64,000 nucleotides of DNA from Cotesia glomerata (GCF_020080835.1 NC_058158.1:16156882-16220881); one strand, 5' to 3'. Shown: positions 32,909-45,861, counted from the first letter of the stretch. The notes: generated by a model not told the origin, from the sequence alone. Numbers and translations are program-made.

Positions 32909-33579
32909 CTAGAAAAAAAAGGAACGATAATTATTCATAAAATCTTATTGTGAGGCCGAAATAATCTAATTCATTCGAAATTGTTTACGCTCATTCGTAC
33001 TCATCATTAAACAAATTATTTGCAACCTGATTATTATTGTTATTAGTAGACTTCATGGAAATATGGTTAAAAATGATAATGTTCATTTTTCGAAATAGTT
33101 ATTTCATCAGTAAGTTCATCTAGTTGTACAGAGATTTTCGCATTATCTATAAAGTTCTGTGTAAAAGAAAGCGTTCCCATTTACTAAATTTATACATCTT
33201 ATGCCTGACTTGGTTGCATCATAATTTTTGTATTGATTTACATTCTTACTGAACTAATTAACTGATGATGTCAACTAAAATTATTTATTATTAGATATTG
33301 GATGAAAAACTATTACGTTATTATTATTTATGTTGAAGTGATAAGAGTATTTAAATTATGAGTAGGGCTCGGAATGACTGTTTATAGGTTTAACCTTAAA
33401 TTTTAACAAATGAGAATAGGCGAACTTCTGTGCTCTAATCATCAGGTTGTGATTTGATTCGATACTCTTTCCAGAATTTTAGACTTAAGACCAGAGTTGG
33501 CTTGCACGTCAGTATACTTATTGCACACCTCATAGCACCTCACCTTATCAAAATAAAGCAATTCTCTGAAGTAAAAATG
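32909..33579. other. Probable 5' intron or upstream region of Patj
   Basis: AT-rich DNA with no frame that I can tie to a 5' exon. No promoter element is called. Confidence 0.4.
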
Positions 33580-33597
33580 TCTCTATTTTATTTAGAT
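33580..33597. repeat. Target-site duplication, left copy
   Basis: TCTCTATTTTATTTAGAT occurs here and, identical, at 38461-38478, either side of the 4.86 kb LINE. A preceding G on both sides may make it 19 bp. Confidence 0.9.
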
Positions 33598-33979
33598 GAT
33601 AATAATACTTTATTTCCCCTTTTGGGGGGTACAAACAGCGGACCCCCATTCCGCTTACAAATATTGTGCTTAAATCAAAATCTTAATCTAAATACTTAAT
33701 TATAATATCGCTTAATCCATATAAACTTATAAACTACTCAAATTAATCCCCGCTGCCTACAAAGGCATAGGACGGGAAAAACAACAGTATTTACAACCTC
33801 ATACTCATCATACTGATCACACTGACGGGAAAAAGAAAGCTATTATAGCAAAGAAAACCCGCCATCATACTCCACCCAGACCTCCATACCTCCATTGCAC
33901 ACGCACTGAAGGGACCTTCGCTTTCGTTGTAATTTACTACTCGCGAACACATTACACCCTCTCCTTGTCCCCCCATAGC

Positions 33980-36900
33980 ATCTCAATCCCTGTAAACCAA
34001 GTTTCTCCTTGTCCTTCATCACTCAGTACTTCTGATCTCATCTCCTGCCACCCTCTGTCCACCCCTAGCCCAGAACACACCTCCCAAACATGCTTCCACG
34101 TCTCCTCTTCTAAATGACAAACGCTGCATAGTCTATCCTCCTTATTCTCCCAGTCCTGCCCCCTTTCAGTGCATCTTCTAACCTAAATCTCGCCACTCTA
34201 CTCCATCTTTCTTCACTCTATCCTTTTTTAAGATATCCGGGTATTCCTAGTCCCTTCATAAATTTGTAATCCCTATTACTTCTAGCTTCACTTACCCTGT
34301 CCCACCTTTCCTTCTCTTGCCTTCTTTTTTCAATTCTTACGAAATCCTCCCCTCTCATACGCCCTTCCTCCCAACTCCTTTCCACCTCTAGAAGATTCCA
34401 TCCTCTTTCTTTAAAGTATCCTTCCCTCTCTAATTCCCAATCTACCAAGCCTCTCCCTACTCTTATTCTTTTTCTCATCTCCATTCTACATCTCCAAGCT
34501 AATTGACCACCTCTCCCTTCCTCAATCCTTTTTTCGTAACTCCACGCTCTCATACCAGCTTTACCCTCCAACCAGTTCCTTTGCAGCTCTTCCCTTACCA
34601 AATAACCAGCCACTCTCCTCGAAACTCAAAGCAGCCATCTCAAGTATCTTTCCTGTACTCTTTCAATCTCTTCCCGACACTTCCAACCCCAGATCTCCAG
34701 CCCATAGCTCATTACAGACCATATTAACTTGTCAAGCAACCACAATCTCCTAGCCCAATCCTTACCAAACTTCCTTTTTCCTAAACCCCACACTTGTCCT
34801 AAGATTCTTGCCCCTTTTACCATTATCTCTATTACATGCACTCCTTGATCACCATTCGCCCTTATCACGTAACCCAAGTACGTATATCTACCCACCTCCT
34901 CCAACTCTTTTTCCTTCAATCTCCAAGCTATTTTTCTCTTCCTACCTCCACCTTTCCTACATTTACTACCAACTTTTTACTGTCTACATATCTTTCCAGC
35001 GTTTTTATCACTCCTCTCATATCCTCTTCCTCTTTCGCTAGCAGAGCAACATAGTCTGCGTACGCCAAGGAGTACACCTTTTTACCTTCTAATAAGTCCA
35101 CCCCTCCTCATCTACCCTTCTCCAGTTCCTCCTCTAGATCCGCTAAAAATAAAACGAACAGTAAAGGACTGAGAGGACACCCTTGTCTTACCCCCTTATC
35201 CGTCCAAAATTTTTTCCCATACTCCCCTTCTATCCTCACCCTGGCACACGTCTCTCTCAGCACCTATTCACATCTCCTCACCAATCCTAAACTTACCCCC
35301 TTCTTAATCATCCCTTTCACCAGCTCATCACTATCTACCGTGTCGAGGACCGCTCTAAAATCTACGAACAAAATTACTAGCTCCCCTTTTTTCTTTGCTA
35401 TCTCTCTATTAATGAGGTAATTTAGAACATATATGTGGTCAATCGTCCCCCTTCCCCCCCTAAAACCTGCTTGTGTTTCCGGTAAGATTTCTTTCCCTTC
35501 GACCTCCCTCTTAAGCCTCCTCTCCAGAATTCCTACATACACCTTGTACGCAGTTTGCGTGATCGTGATCCCCCTATAATCATCTACCCTCTTTCCATCT
35601 CTTTTCTTAGCGATTGGAACCACTACCCCGTCTTTGTATTCTTCCGGCCACCCTTCACCAACCCAGACCCTCTGGCAAACTTTCCACAGTTATAAAATTT
35701 CCTCCCCCTCCCCATATTTCTATACCTCGTTTGGGATCCCATCTTCCCCCATCGCTTTGTGATCTGTCATCTTCTTGACCATATCTTTTACTTCCTCTAA
35801 CGTTATATCTCCTTCCTCTATCTCATCCCTCTCCTCTGGGTTTTCCTTTTTCACAGAGCATTCCCTCCTTACCATGTCTTCTTTTCCCCCCAGTGTCTCC
35901 CTGAAATATTCATCCCACTTCACCATCTCTATATCTGCGTTTATTGCCCCTCTTTTTTTTCTACCTTCATTTACCACCTTCCAAATCTGTCCTTCTGATT
36001 GCGCATTTTTAACCCGCTCTTCCCATTACTCGAAGACAGCCTTCTTCTTCCCCTTACACATCTTCGTGTAGCATTTTTTAACCCTAACGTACTCCTCAAT
36101 CCTTATTTTTCCTTTTTGGCAACTTTGTAAGGCTCTCCTTAGTTTTCTCTTCTCTTCCCTGCACTCCTCGTCCCACCAGTTAGCCATACCACTTGTCTTT
36201 CTTTCATTTTTTTCCGTTTCCTTTATAGCCTCCTTAATTCTCTCTTTCAAGGCTCTCCAGTCTTCTTCTAATGATTCTCCTCCACTGTCTACTTTACCAA
36301 ATGCTTTTTGGAACCTCTCTATACCATCTCTGTCCCACATTCCTCTCCCCACCCCCTTGGTGAGCTTCCCTCTCCCCACCCTTGGCCTCTTCCCTTGCAC
36401 CTCAACCTCGACTACAGTAGGTAAATGGTTCGATTCGGTCCTATCCTCAACTGTCACCTCAGACACTTTATCCCAGCCCCTTTACTCCATGATGACCAGG
36501 TTAATCACTGAGCTGCTCCTCTCCCCAATGAAAGTCCAATCTCCTTCCTCATCGCCCTTCATACAGCCATTTAGAATCGCCCAGCCTTTCTCCTCGAGAA
36601 ACTTACAGAGGCCCTTACCTTCCTTATTAATGACCTGATCCTTTGACCTCCTCAGATTCTTTACCAGCTTATCCTCGACTATCTTAATCCCCCCTTCCAC
36701 GGCCGTCCGTGCATTGAAGTCTCCACCCATTATAACCTTAATATCCCGCATTTCATCCAGCCACCTACTCATAAGATCCTTTTTTCTTTCCAAATCTCCG
36801 TTAACATAAATTCCGATTATCCACCATCATTCTTCTCCAAGTCTCACTTCTCTTTCCACCCACCCTTTCACATCCCATTTTCCTTTATTCCCTAATTCGA

Positions 36901-37095
36901 TCCCTTCCTTCACCCCTACTAAAATCCAACCCTTCGGTCTCCCTCTTCCTTTCGGAATCACTGCCTCCTGGATGTCTCATCTAAATCCCTTTATCTATGA
37001 ATCTTTGACATTGAACCATCTCTGTTTATTCATCCATGTTTCAATTAACACCACTATGTCTGCTTTACTTACAACGCTTATACCTCCCCCCATAA
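33980..37095 (-). pseudogene. LINE ORF2 endonuclease-RT, nonsense-riddled
   Basis: The frame stays constant over long stretches but is cut by stops. Blocks in order: ADIVVLIETWMNKQ (~37060), VIMGGDFNARTAVEGG (~36735), WWDEECREEKRKLRRAL, EEDITLEEVKDMVKKM, GEDGIPNEV (~35730), VDDYRGITITQTAYKVY, LPETQAGFRGGRGTIDHI, VILFVDFRAVLDTVD (motif A), KGVRQGCPLSPLLF, and a YADY box near 35050 in place of YADD. In-frame stops occur near 36482, 36026, 35724, 35684 and 34625; several replace Trp. The RT active site itself is mutated, so it is dead twice over. A weak Cys/His knuckle relic lies near 34110. Confidence 0.85.
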
Positions 37096-37109
37096 TTTCC
37101 CCCGCTTTT

Positions 37110-38009
37110 TTACCCTAACTTGTTTCCCTCCTGGAGCCTCCTCCTCCCATCTGCCTGATCCCATCTTCTCATCACTCCATTAACCCAGCGCTTCATATAT
37201 CCCACCTTTACATTCTTACCCAGCACCCTCTCTTTTGCTGCTTCTTCCAGGACTAACTTAATCACTCTCTTTTCATAGCTCAGGTCATCATTTACTTTTA
37301 TTTTTTCTCCTTTCAGTTTACTCTTAGCCATAATCACCTCCTTCTTCTTGTCATTCCCCTCAAGTTCAATAAACAACAAACCCCTACCTTCCTTGTCCAA
37401 ATTGCCAATTTTTCTCACATTTTTTCTACCTCCTACTATTTCCATTTTCTCCCACACTTTCTCTACCTCTGACTACCAGTCTACCCCTGTCTTCATGTCT
37501 ATCCCCTTCAAGATGACATTCTTTCTCCTAACCTCTCTTTCCCTTTTTTCTCTTTCCAACTCGATCTTTCTCAACCTTCTCTCTGCATCTTCATCCATTC
37601 GTCCCTCAGCTAACTCCAATGTATCCCCTTCAACATTCCCTCGCCTACTTACAGCTATCTCTAATCTCTCTAATCTACTCTCCATACCATCCGTTCTCTC
37701 ATTCATCCTTTTCTTATCCTCCTCCTACATTTTTCTGAGTACTGCTCTTTCCTTTCTACCTTCCTCCTTTAGCTCGTCCACTCTCTTACTCACTTTTCCA
37801 CATTCTTCCGTGATCTTAGTTTCAATCCTACCTAGCTTTTTTAGGATCTCTTCCATCTCTTCCTCCGTGAACCCTACTTTTTTATTCGGTGACTTCGTAA
37901 TTAGTTTACTCTTTTTAAATATCTCTCTATCTGCCCGGTCCCTCTCAAGTCTCAAGCCAATCTTCCTCTCTCTTTCTTTCCTTTTACCCAAAAGGATCAC
38001 CTCAGTCAA
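37110..38009 (-). pseudogene. LINE ORF1, coiled-coil RNA-binding protein, two stops
   Basis: One frame of ~300 codons is broken by two amber codons, at ~37725 and ~37458. It is rich in Glu, Lys and Arg and forms heptad-like helices (EEMEEILKKLGRIETKITEECGKVSKRVDELK; then RLERLEIAV). The block RRKNVILKGI followed by a compact region ending in QADGRRRLQEG resembles the RNA-binding part of L1-type ORF1 proteins. ORF2 follows on the same strand within ~20 bp. Confidence 0.75.
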
Positions 38010-38460
38010 ATCACTAGCGATTGATAGATAGATAGATCTGTTTAGCTCTACTCGCCTTTAAAACGGATTCAAACTTCCCGCTTTTCCCAGTTCGTTATCA
38101 TCCGGCATAGTCTCAACCCAATACCCACTTTACCTACCACTCCAACTACACCACCCGCACTAGCGCTCTGTTCCTACCTTTCCCACCACGCTGCTCCTAT
38201 TTCTTTTCCTTCTTGTCTCACCTTGCCCCTCTACCCTACTCCCCGACACTGGTCCTAACCTCCAACTTGGCTTACCTTGATCCTTGCACCAATTCACCAA
38301 AATTATTTTATGCGTCAAAATAATCCCCAAGTTTGACTCCCTCAACTATACCCAGAACACAATAATTGCCTTAAGTATTTCTACAAAAAATTACCGAAAA
38401 AATAGCACTAGACATTGGCATGCGTCTACACTCTACTACACCGGAAACGGCGGTCGAAAG

Positions 38461-38478
38461 TCTCTATTTTATTTAGAT
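38461..38478. repeat. Target-site duplication, right copy
   Basis: Identical to 33580-33597. Confidence 0.9.
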
Positions 38479-38479
38479 T

Positions 38480-39060
38480 TCACTTATAAAATAAATCAAA
38501 TACAGGTATGTCAAGGAAAAACACTTGTTTCAATGCATTTGATACTTTTAAAAAAAACTATTTGTTTTATTTGGTGTAAGAAAAAACTTATTGAAAAAAA
38601 AAATTCCAAGCCTGTAAAATAATTACTCAAAATTAAATTACGCTACATATTTATTTTTATTGAGACAGGGTGTTGAACTACGGTATCACCAGGTCCATAT
38701 GACTGTAAAATAATGTGATTAAGTTCAATAAGAACGCAAACGTCACAATTGCACAAAAAGTGCCAATTTTTGCTTTATATAACAAGTAATGACAAATTCT
38801 ATCTTCTGGGTAGATTTCATTAAAATTTATCTATTGCATTGGTCTTCATGTCAAAATTAAGTCGAAACTTTGCTATAATATTATCTAAATAGTCGATGAT
38901 GGCTCAAAAGTAGTTTTAGTTCGAAAGTTTATGCATGATATGTAGGTATATATTAGGGTGGGCCATAAAAAACTTTTAATGTTTTTTCTTTAGCTACTAC
39001 GAAACATTGTCCAAGATGAAGAAAAAAAAATTAGTAAAACGGTTGCGCGCCCTCGCAGTT
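38480..39060. other. Non-coding, no feature seen
   Basis: AT-rich sequence; nothing I can support. Confidence 0.5.
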
Positions 39061-39061
39061 T

Positions 39062-39412
39062 AGCAACCACGGTGGATCCATGATGGAACATCGGTTGTAG
39101 TAGACTTACTGTGGAGCCACGATGGAACCACGGTGGATCCACTGTGGATTTTGTGCCCTTTTACCATTGCGGTTCCACCGTGGTTCAACAGTGGTCTTAC
39201 AGTGGATTAACTGTGAATCTATTATGGTTCGATCGTGGTTCCACCATGGTTCCACCTACGGTTTTATTGTGGAATTGTCGTGACTCTGCCGTGGTTCCAC
39301 AGTGGTTTTACTGTGGTTCAACCGTAGGTTAATTTGTGGTTTTGTTGTGGATTCATCGTGGATCCATCGTGATTTGTCGATGGTTCTACCGTGGCTCCAC
39401 TCATGGCTAAAA
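39062..39412. repeat. GTGG/CCAC palindromic-unit array
   Basis: About 25 degenerate units of 12-13 bp of the type GTGGTTCCACYG, with CCACGGTGG and CCACTGTGG cores, run through this stretch. A translated frame exists (39111-39332) but it is a by-product of the repeat. Related words recur at 40042-40120 and 57235-57410. Confidence 0.85.
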
Positions 39413-40440
39413 ATTTAACTATACACTCTTAAAATATGTATAAATAAATGGTAAAAAGTTGAAAGTTCTATCTCTTCATTGGTCTTTATAAAAAAAATCC
39501 TAAAAAAATACTCAAAAATCAGGGCGTCAAACCAGAGGACCCCCTCAAATTTGTAGAGTTGACAAATGAATTCTACATATACTGCCAGATAATAAATTTT
39601 CAACTTTCCTTATTAAATAAATAATACCATAAAACCAAGTGGGTCAGTGTGCCTAAAACAGAAGTAGTGAAATCAGAAAATATCTGTATTCAGCAATTGC
39701 AAAAATGGCGTTGTTTTTTCAGGTAAAAAGATAATTAGTTTTTGGAATCGATTAATACTCTTGGTCAAAGGTTTTTTATTTTTTGCCGAATTCTTTAAGA
39801 TTTCTAGCTGATAAGATTTCGGAATGACTCGGGACAATCACTTCAAACTTTCCAAATATTTTGTAAATTAAACAAAAATAAAATTCCAAGGAAGTATAAC
39901 TTCAAATAAACTCTTAGAAACGCTAAAAACCGATTTTTGATCATCAAGCCGATATTAAAATAACTTATTGATCAAACTAGCGTAAAATGATGGTAAAACC
40001 ACTTTCAAGTCATCGTAAAAACATTATATAACCATGGCGGAGCTATCATCCAGTGACAGTGGAACAGTCGTGAAACCACTGTTGCACCACTGTTTAATGT
40101 CAATGGAACCATTGTAAACGCCCAAGTCGAAATTCGAGTCCCGTTTTGACCGTAAAAATGACCCAACTCTTTGAAGTCTAATATGCCGCTGAAAATCGTC
40201 TGTTTTGACCGTACAAGACTGTATCGGAGAATACGTACGGTTCAACCAGGCGTACGCAGGTCTGTTTTGACCGTAAAAATTTTCAGGAGTATAATATTAT
40301 CATTATAAATATTATTGCTATATTTGTCATTTTGTCGATTATTATTATTTCTCTTGCCATCTTGCAGTTCTTAGGCGCGAAAATTCAAATTAATAAAAAA
40401 CGAACTTTCATGAAAAGTTGACATTTAAAAATTTAAAATA
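39413..40440. other. Non-coding, with a sparse GTGG-type patch
   Basis: Mostly AT-rich DNA without a supported gene. At 40042-40120 a few CCAGTGACAGTGGAACAGT and GAAACCACTGTTGCACCACTG words belong to the GTGG-type repeat. The phrase CTGTTTTGACCGTA occurs twice (40199, 40260). Confidence 0.5.
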
Positions 40441-40444
40441 AATA

Positions 40445-40480
<36 letters not shown>
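40439..40480. repeat. (AAT)n microsatellite
   Basis: Twelve or more AAT units. Confidence 0.9.
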
Positions 40481-40488
40481 TACCTCAG

Positions 40489-41487
40489 TGTTATGTCCGA
40501 ATTAATTATAATTAAATAATTATTTGGTAGAGTGGGCCTTAAGAAGGCTCGGAAACGTTATAGATAGATTTTCTCTCGTAGACAACTACAAGAGTTTTAT
40601 TTTTATAGTGGATTTCGAACGCCTCCTGATAACCAGGGTTCCCAACAGCGAATTTAAAGAGAAGTCGATATCAGAAACTGAATTTACAGACGTCCATTAT
40701 GAATTTTATTGTTGATTTGAATTTGAACTTTCGATCGGTAGATCCTGGATTGGTTTCTCTTTCTTCTCTCGTGGTTGAGATCGATGTAGCGAAAGAAGTT
40801 CAGGAACTAATTTTAGAAATGATGGATACCACGATATTCAGAGTTTTAATGTTTATTCAATATTCAGCCCTACGGGCGAGATGCACTCAATGCATAATAT
40901 TTCACTTAGTAACTATTCACTTATAACTATATTTTATGATTAATAATGTTTTGTTATGAGTTCGTGAACAGAAAAACGACTCCGGCAGATACTTAGATCC
41001 GCCGTTAATTAAATAACAGATCGAAAGGTTATAATTTAGATAAAGATATCACTACGGACCTTGGGGCCCTCGATACTGCTCGAAAAGCACACCGTCGTGG
41101 TTCGTAGAAGATAAAAATTATGAATCAAATTGAAATGAATTTAGATTTTGTATACGCGATCAAGTGCTGCATACTGCTTCGTACGTAACGCGGTACGAAG
41201 ACACACACGGGTTCTACGAGGATACCTTCCCTCGTATTCGTTGATAGAGGACTGAACACGCGTCCCGCGGTGATTAGTGGTTTTAAGCACTCGGGTCGTG
41301 ACTTTTGGAAGGAAATTGAATTTTGTTATTGGTCTAAAATTGCAAATTGAACAGAACGTGGACACAGTGTGCTCAAGGCGTGATCGAAGTGTTGTCCGAG
41401 TGATTGTCCTTTAAAGTGCAAGCGCTGCACTTTTCGTCGTAAGGACAGAAACTCTGTGTGTTATATGAGGCAACGCCGGATAAAACA
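40489..41487. mobile_element. Solo LTR, ~1.0 kb
   Basis: It opens TGTTATGTCCG and closes CGGATAAAACA, an imperfect inverted end, with TCAG directly on both sides. The first nine bases equal those of the solo LTR at 20677, but the interiors are not similar by eye. No coding region. The two are perhaps related families. Confidence 0.6.
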
Positions 41488-41789
41488 TCAGAAAAGGGTT
41501 TTTTTTTTTTTCAAAATTTGAATTTTGAAAAAAAAAATTATTCTTTTCTAAATCCAGCTTAGTTCACACATTTTCACTGCAAAAAGTTTTTAAATATATA
41601 AGAATCGCAGGTAATTGTTTAGTTTTACGTTTTTAACAATAAACTATAGTTGTCGCAATTGAAATGTTAACTTGAATTTTGCTCTGATAGAAAATCGTCA
41701 ATAAAATTGATCCACTTGGTCTATGAAATGGTGATTTGTTTCGTATTCTATGGATAAAAATAAACAAATAAAAAAAAAATCAGAAAAAC

Positions 41790-43112
41790 GGTAGATCCTG
41801 AAGGCCATCCGTGCAACTTCCCGCTCATTTCATACCTAGGTGCTTAAAATTGTACAAATGATGTTTTTGAGCTCTCTGAGCTCAAAAATACTATTTATGT
41901 GTTATTTTGAGCTCTCTGAGCTTAAAGAGATCACTTTTTCTGCTTTTGAGCTCTTCGAACTCAAAGATCTGATAGAAGTTTGATAAAACACAATTTTTCA
42001 AATTTTTAAACCGCAATAACTGTTAAATGAAAGAACCGATTTTTACACGGTTGGCAGCGATCGACGTGGTTTTTTTTATGTTAAAAGCTGATTAGTTTTT
42101 GGAATTGATCGGTATAGCCATTCGAAAGTTATTCCAAAAAATGTCTGAGTTATGTTGAAAAAACACTTGTTTCCAAATATTTCGTCGAGGATATCTCTCG
42201 AACCAATCAACCAATTTTTACGTTCTAGGCGGTGATCGACGCAGTTTTTTAAGCTCTAAAAATAATTCAATTTCATTAAAAACTATCCGATGAGAAATGT
42301 CGAAGTTACGTGAAAAAAAACACTTTTTTCGGTTTTCTTTCGTTCACGATATCTCTCGAAGAAGAATATATGGTGAGGCTTTTGCCTACCTCCGAAGAGG
42401 CCGTTTCCTGGGCTCAAAAGAGCTATACACGCACGTATATCTATCCTACCCTCACATAGGAAATACACAGCCAAGTTTGCCGGCAAGGAAAAACCCTGCC
42501 CTCAAGCATTTACGCTATCATAGGACAGATGTGAATTGAGTTGAATTTAATGTCAATCTGTCCTCGTACTCAGTTAACTGTATCAACCCATTCAACGACT
42601 GCGTTAGCCTGATCGGTAATATAATGACAACCCGACCAGTTACCAGCGGGGCCCATGCGGGGAGGTGCAGCCGTAAGACCTGTTTGAGCCATAACACTTA
42701 TCCCCCCTTACAAGAGTCTCGTTCGTTCGTCTGTCTAGTCCCCGAATCTTTGAGCTTACCTGCGATGCCAAATAATTTTGACAACGTCACGAGGCCTTGC
42801 TCAGAAATATCTCTCGAACGAATCAACCGACTTTGACCGGATTAGCGGTGATCGACGTGGTTTTCAAGGTTAAGGGCAGATTAGTTTTTGGAGTTGATCG
42901 ATCGAGCCGTTTAAAAGTTATTCCAAAAAAACCACTTTTAAAAATGATTTTTTTTCTTATCTTTTTTTAGATTTTTCATAATCTCTCAGAATCTATCGGT
43001 CCAAATCGGTTCAAATTCTCAGGAAATCTAAGTTTGAGGGAACTCTTTAGAATGCCGTTTGATAGGTTCCGATCGGTTTAATCGTTCAAATGTTATAAGT
43101 CATTCACGTACT
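41790..43112 (-). repeat. Microsatellite-bearing repeat copy, left part
   Basis: The copy starts CATCCGTGCAACTTCCCGCTC, then has TTTTGAGCTCT-TGAGCTC motifs, AACCGCAATAACTGTTAAATGAA, and a GCGATCGACG-GGTTTTTT block occurring three times. Order and words match 52801-53560. It reaches a (CA)n tract at 43113; the remainder lies at 52477-52650, 9.3 kb further on. Confidence 0.8.
42361..42806 (-). mobile_element. 446 bp retroposon-like insert with 12-bp duplication
   Basis: ATATCTCTCGAA stands at 42349-42360 and again at 42807-42818. The other copy of the host repeat lacks the 446 bp between them, so this is an insertion. There is no TIR, no coding frame and no clear poly(A). A duplication of this length suits target-primed insertion of a SINE or a LINE 3' end. 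Orientation is a guess. Confidence 0.6.
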
Positions 43113-43122
43113 TACACACACA

Positions 43123-43215
<93 letters not shown>
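43113..43215. repeat. (CA)n landing-site microsatellite
   Basis: About 100 bp of CA with one CCC interruption near its start. Element A begins at its last base. Confidence 0.95.
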
Positions 43216-43217
<2 letters not shown>

Positions 43218-45861
43218 GCAGTACTACCCAGTGGCAATAGCTGGAGACTTCAACGCCTGGGCAGTGGAATGGGGCAGCAAACACACCAACGCTCGAGGTA
43301 AAGAACTACTGGAAGCTTTTTCTACGTTAGATGTAGTATTGTTAAACAGCGGCGATGCGCCGACGTACACTAAAGGAGACGCAAGTTCTATTGTAGATCT
43401 TACTTTTGTCAGCAGCAGCCTCATCAGAGGAAACTACGACTGGAAGGTGATGGAGATCTACACGGCTAGCGATCACAATGCGATTCTCTGGGAAGTATCA
43501 AAGGACCAGAATCCTAGAAGACCGGCTAAGAAACTTGACATCGTTGGGTGGAAGGTGAAATCCTTTGACCCAGGTGCTCTAGTAGCTGCCCTAAATAGTG
43601 AACCGCTTACTACTGGATCTGCAGAAGAAATGACCAAGGACTTGATGAAGAGAGTGACCCAGGCTTGCGACACCTGCATGCCCCGTAAACGAAGCATGAA
43701 CCAAAAACCTTCGGTGCACTGGTGGAACGAACACATCAGCTTCCTACGGAAAGAGTGTCTCAAGAAAAGAAGAATATCTCAGCGTGGTTATCGGCGGCCT
43801 GACTCAGCGGAACTAGTCACAGAATACAAGAAAGCTCGTCGACATTTAAACAAAGCCATCAAGGATAGCAAGAAGAACTGCTGGAAAAAGCTAATCAACG
43901 AGGTGGACAAAGACTTGTGGGGTAGACCTTACAAGGTAGTCATGGCACACCTGAAATATCAGCAAATGCCGTCTTCTACGTATCCTCAACTCTTACAGAA
44001 GATCGTGACTGCGCTGTTTCCATGACAGCGCGTTTTCAACTATCTGTTGACACAGGACGAACTGAATGATATTCCACCTGTCACGAAAGAAGAACTGATG
44101 GAAGCTTGTAACCGCGTCGGGAATAATAAAGCACAGGGATTGGACGGAACCCCTAATATTGCCTTGAAAACATCTATTAAAGCAGCGCCAGCGTTATTCC
44201 TCGACGTCTACAACATCTGCTTGAAGGAAGGGATTTTTCCTCGGAAGTGGAAACAACAACGGCTGGTACTACTTCCTAAAGGGAAAAAGCCACCGGAAGA
44301 ACCGTCATCTTTTCGTCCACTCTGCATGCTGGATACAGCCGGTAAGATACTAGAACGTATAATCCACCAAAGGATAGAAGCAGTTGTCGATCCACTCTTG
44401 GCAGACAATCAGTACGGATTTCGGAAAGGACGATCAACCCTGGACGCGATCAACCTGGTTGTCGGTATAGCCAAAGACGCAATCGCCGGTACCAGATGGA
44501 AGGAGGGAACGAAGAAATATTGCCTGGTGGCAACTTTAGACATAAAAAATGCCTTCAACTCCGCCAACTGGGATTGCATCATGCAAGCCCTTCAAGAGAT
44601 GAACGTACCAGGATACCTACGAAGGATAGTCGCTAGCTACTTCACAGATAGAGTCCTGAGATATGACACGAAGAATGGTCCAAAGGAGTATGATGTTACT
44701 GGAGGTGTACCGCAGGGTTCTGTTCTCGGTCCACTTCTCTGGAATGTCATGCACAACGGATTGCTGAGACTGAAACTACCAAGACTGGTAGCGTACGCGG
44801 ACGACGTAGCCGTAGTAATCGTCGCCAAACATCTTGATGAGATAAAACATATGATCGCTATCACCTTTGAGCGAATTAACCAGTGGATGGACACAGTAAA
44901 TCTACAACTGGCTAAACAGAAGACCGAGGCTGTACTTATCACTAGCAGAAAAGTGGTGGAAACGATCAATCTAAACGTCGGAGACCAAGAAATCACATCC
45001 CAAACATTCATTCGACATGTGGCAGTGATGCTCGATGCCCGACTCAACTTCAAACAACAAGTTGAACACGTGACCGCCAAAGCATCAGCAGTAGTAGCTA
45101 ACCTAGTACGATTGATGCCCAACATCGGTGGCCCGAAGCAGACAAGGAGGTCATTGCTATCATCAGTAGTTACATCGGTCTTCACATATGGTATATCCAT
45201 TTGGGCCGACGCACTTGAGATCCAAGAATCATGGAGGAAAGCATGTCCAGTTTACCGACTGAGCGCGCTAAGAGTAGCCAGCGCCTCTCGAACAATATCA
45301 GAGGAAGCAGTGTGTGTCATTTCCGGAACTTTGCCACTCAGAGTCCTAGCTGAGGAAAGACGTAACCTTTACCAACGAAAGAAGACAACCGCACAAAGTG
45401 CCAAGGAACTCAGAGCTAAAGAACGGCAGAACAGCATCGCACGATGGCAATCGCAGTGGGACGCCGCGACAACAGGGAGATGGACACACCGTCTCATACC
45501 GAAGATCGACGTTTAGCTAAACCGAAGTCATGGCGAGGTCAATTACTATCTGACGCAGTTGTTGTCAGGACATGGATGTTTTCGGACGTATCATCACCGC
45601 TTCAAGCATGATGATTCACCGGAGTGCCCGTCCTGCCCAGGAATCAATGAAGACGCGGAGCACGTTTTCTTTGAGTGCCCACGATTTTACCCACAGCGAG
45701 ATGAGCTGGAGATGATCCTAAAGAAGAAAATCCAACCAGAGACAATAGTAGAAGCAATGTTGTCATCAAGAGCCTCCTGGAACGCCATCAGCACATTTGC
45801 AACAGAAGTCCTTATAGACTTGCGTTCCATTGAAAGAAGAAGAACAAATGACAACAACTAG
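43216..45861 (+). pseudogene. R1-clade ORF2 of element A, two nonsense codons
   Basis: The frame opens KQYYPVAIAGDFNAWAVEWGS, keeps ASDHNAILWEV, KAQGLDGTPN, SSFRPLCMLDTAGK, ATLDIKNAFNSANW, GGVPQGSVLGP, AYADDVAVVIVAK and the C-terminal CPSCPGINEDAEHVFFEC. A TGA at 44023-44025 follows FP, and a TAG at 45514-45516 replaces the Trp of IDIWLNR; there is no frameshift. Three residues are missing before AYADD relative to element 1. Otherwise it is close to element 1 and must have been active not long ago. Confidence 0.9.

Larger units (their letters stand above)
33598..38460 (-). mobile_element. Full-length dead LINE with perfect target duplication
   Basis: The element is 4.86 kb and lies between identical 18-bp direct repeats. 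On the minus strand it has a ~450 bp 5' UTR, an ORF1 with coiled coils, an ORF2 with endonuclease, RT and a C-terminal zinc-knuckle relic, and a 3' end in a short ATT-rich tail. Strand composition is strongly biased (plus strand is C/T-rich), which sets it apart from neighbours. Clade is not assigned; ORF1 is of the coiled-coil L1-like kind. Confidence 0.88.

Noticed and set aside
37348..38031. Plus-strand open frame of 227 codons opposite the LINE ORF1
   Set aside because: Antisense to a Glu/Lys-rich frame; Ser/Phe/Leu-rich with no domain.
39111..39332. Open frame of 73 codons with repeated GST/STV words
   Set aside because: It is a by-product of the GTGG/CCAC array and has no start context or family match.
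40524..40926. Two adjacent open frames of 63 and 75 codons
   Set aside because: They lie inside the solo LTR at 40489-41487 and have no domain.
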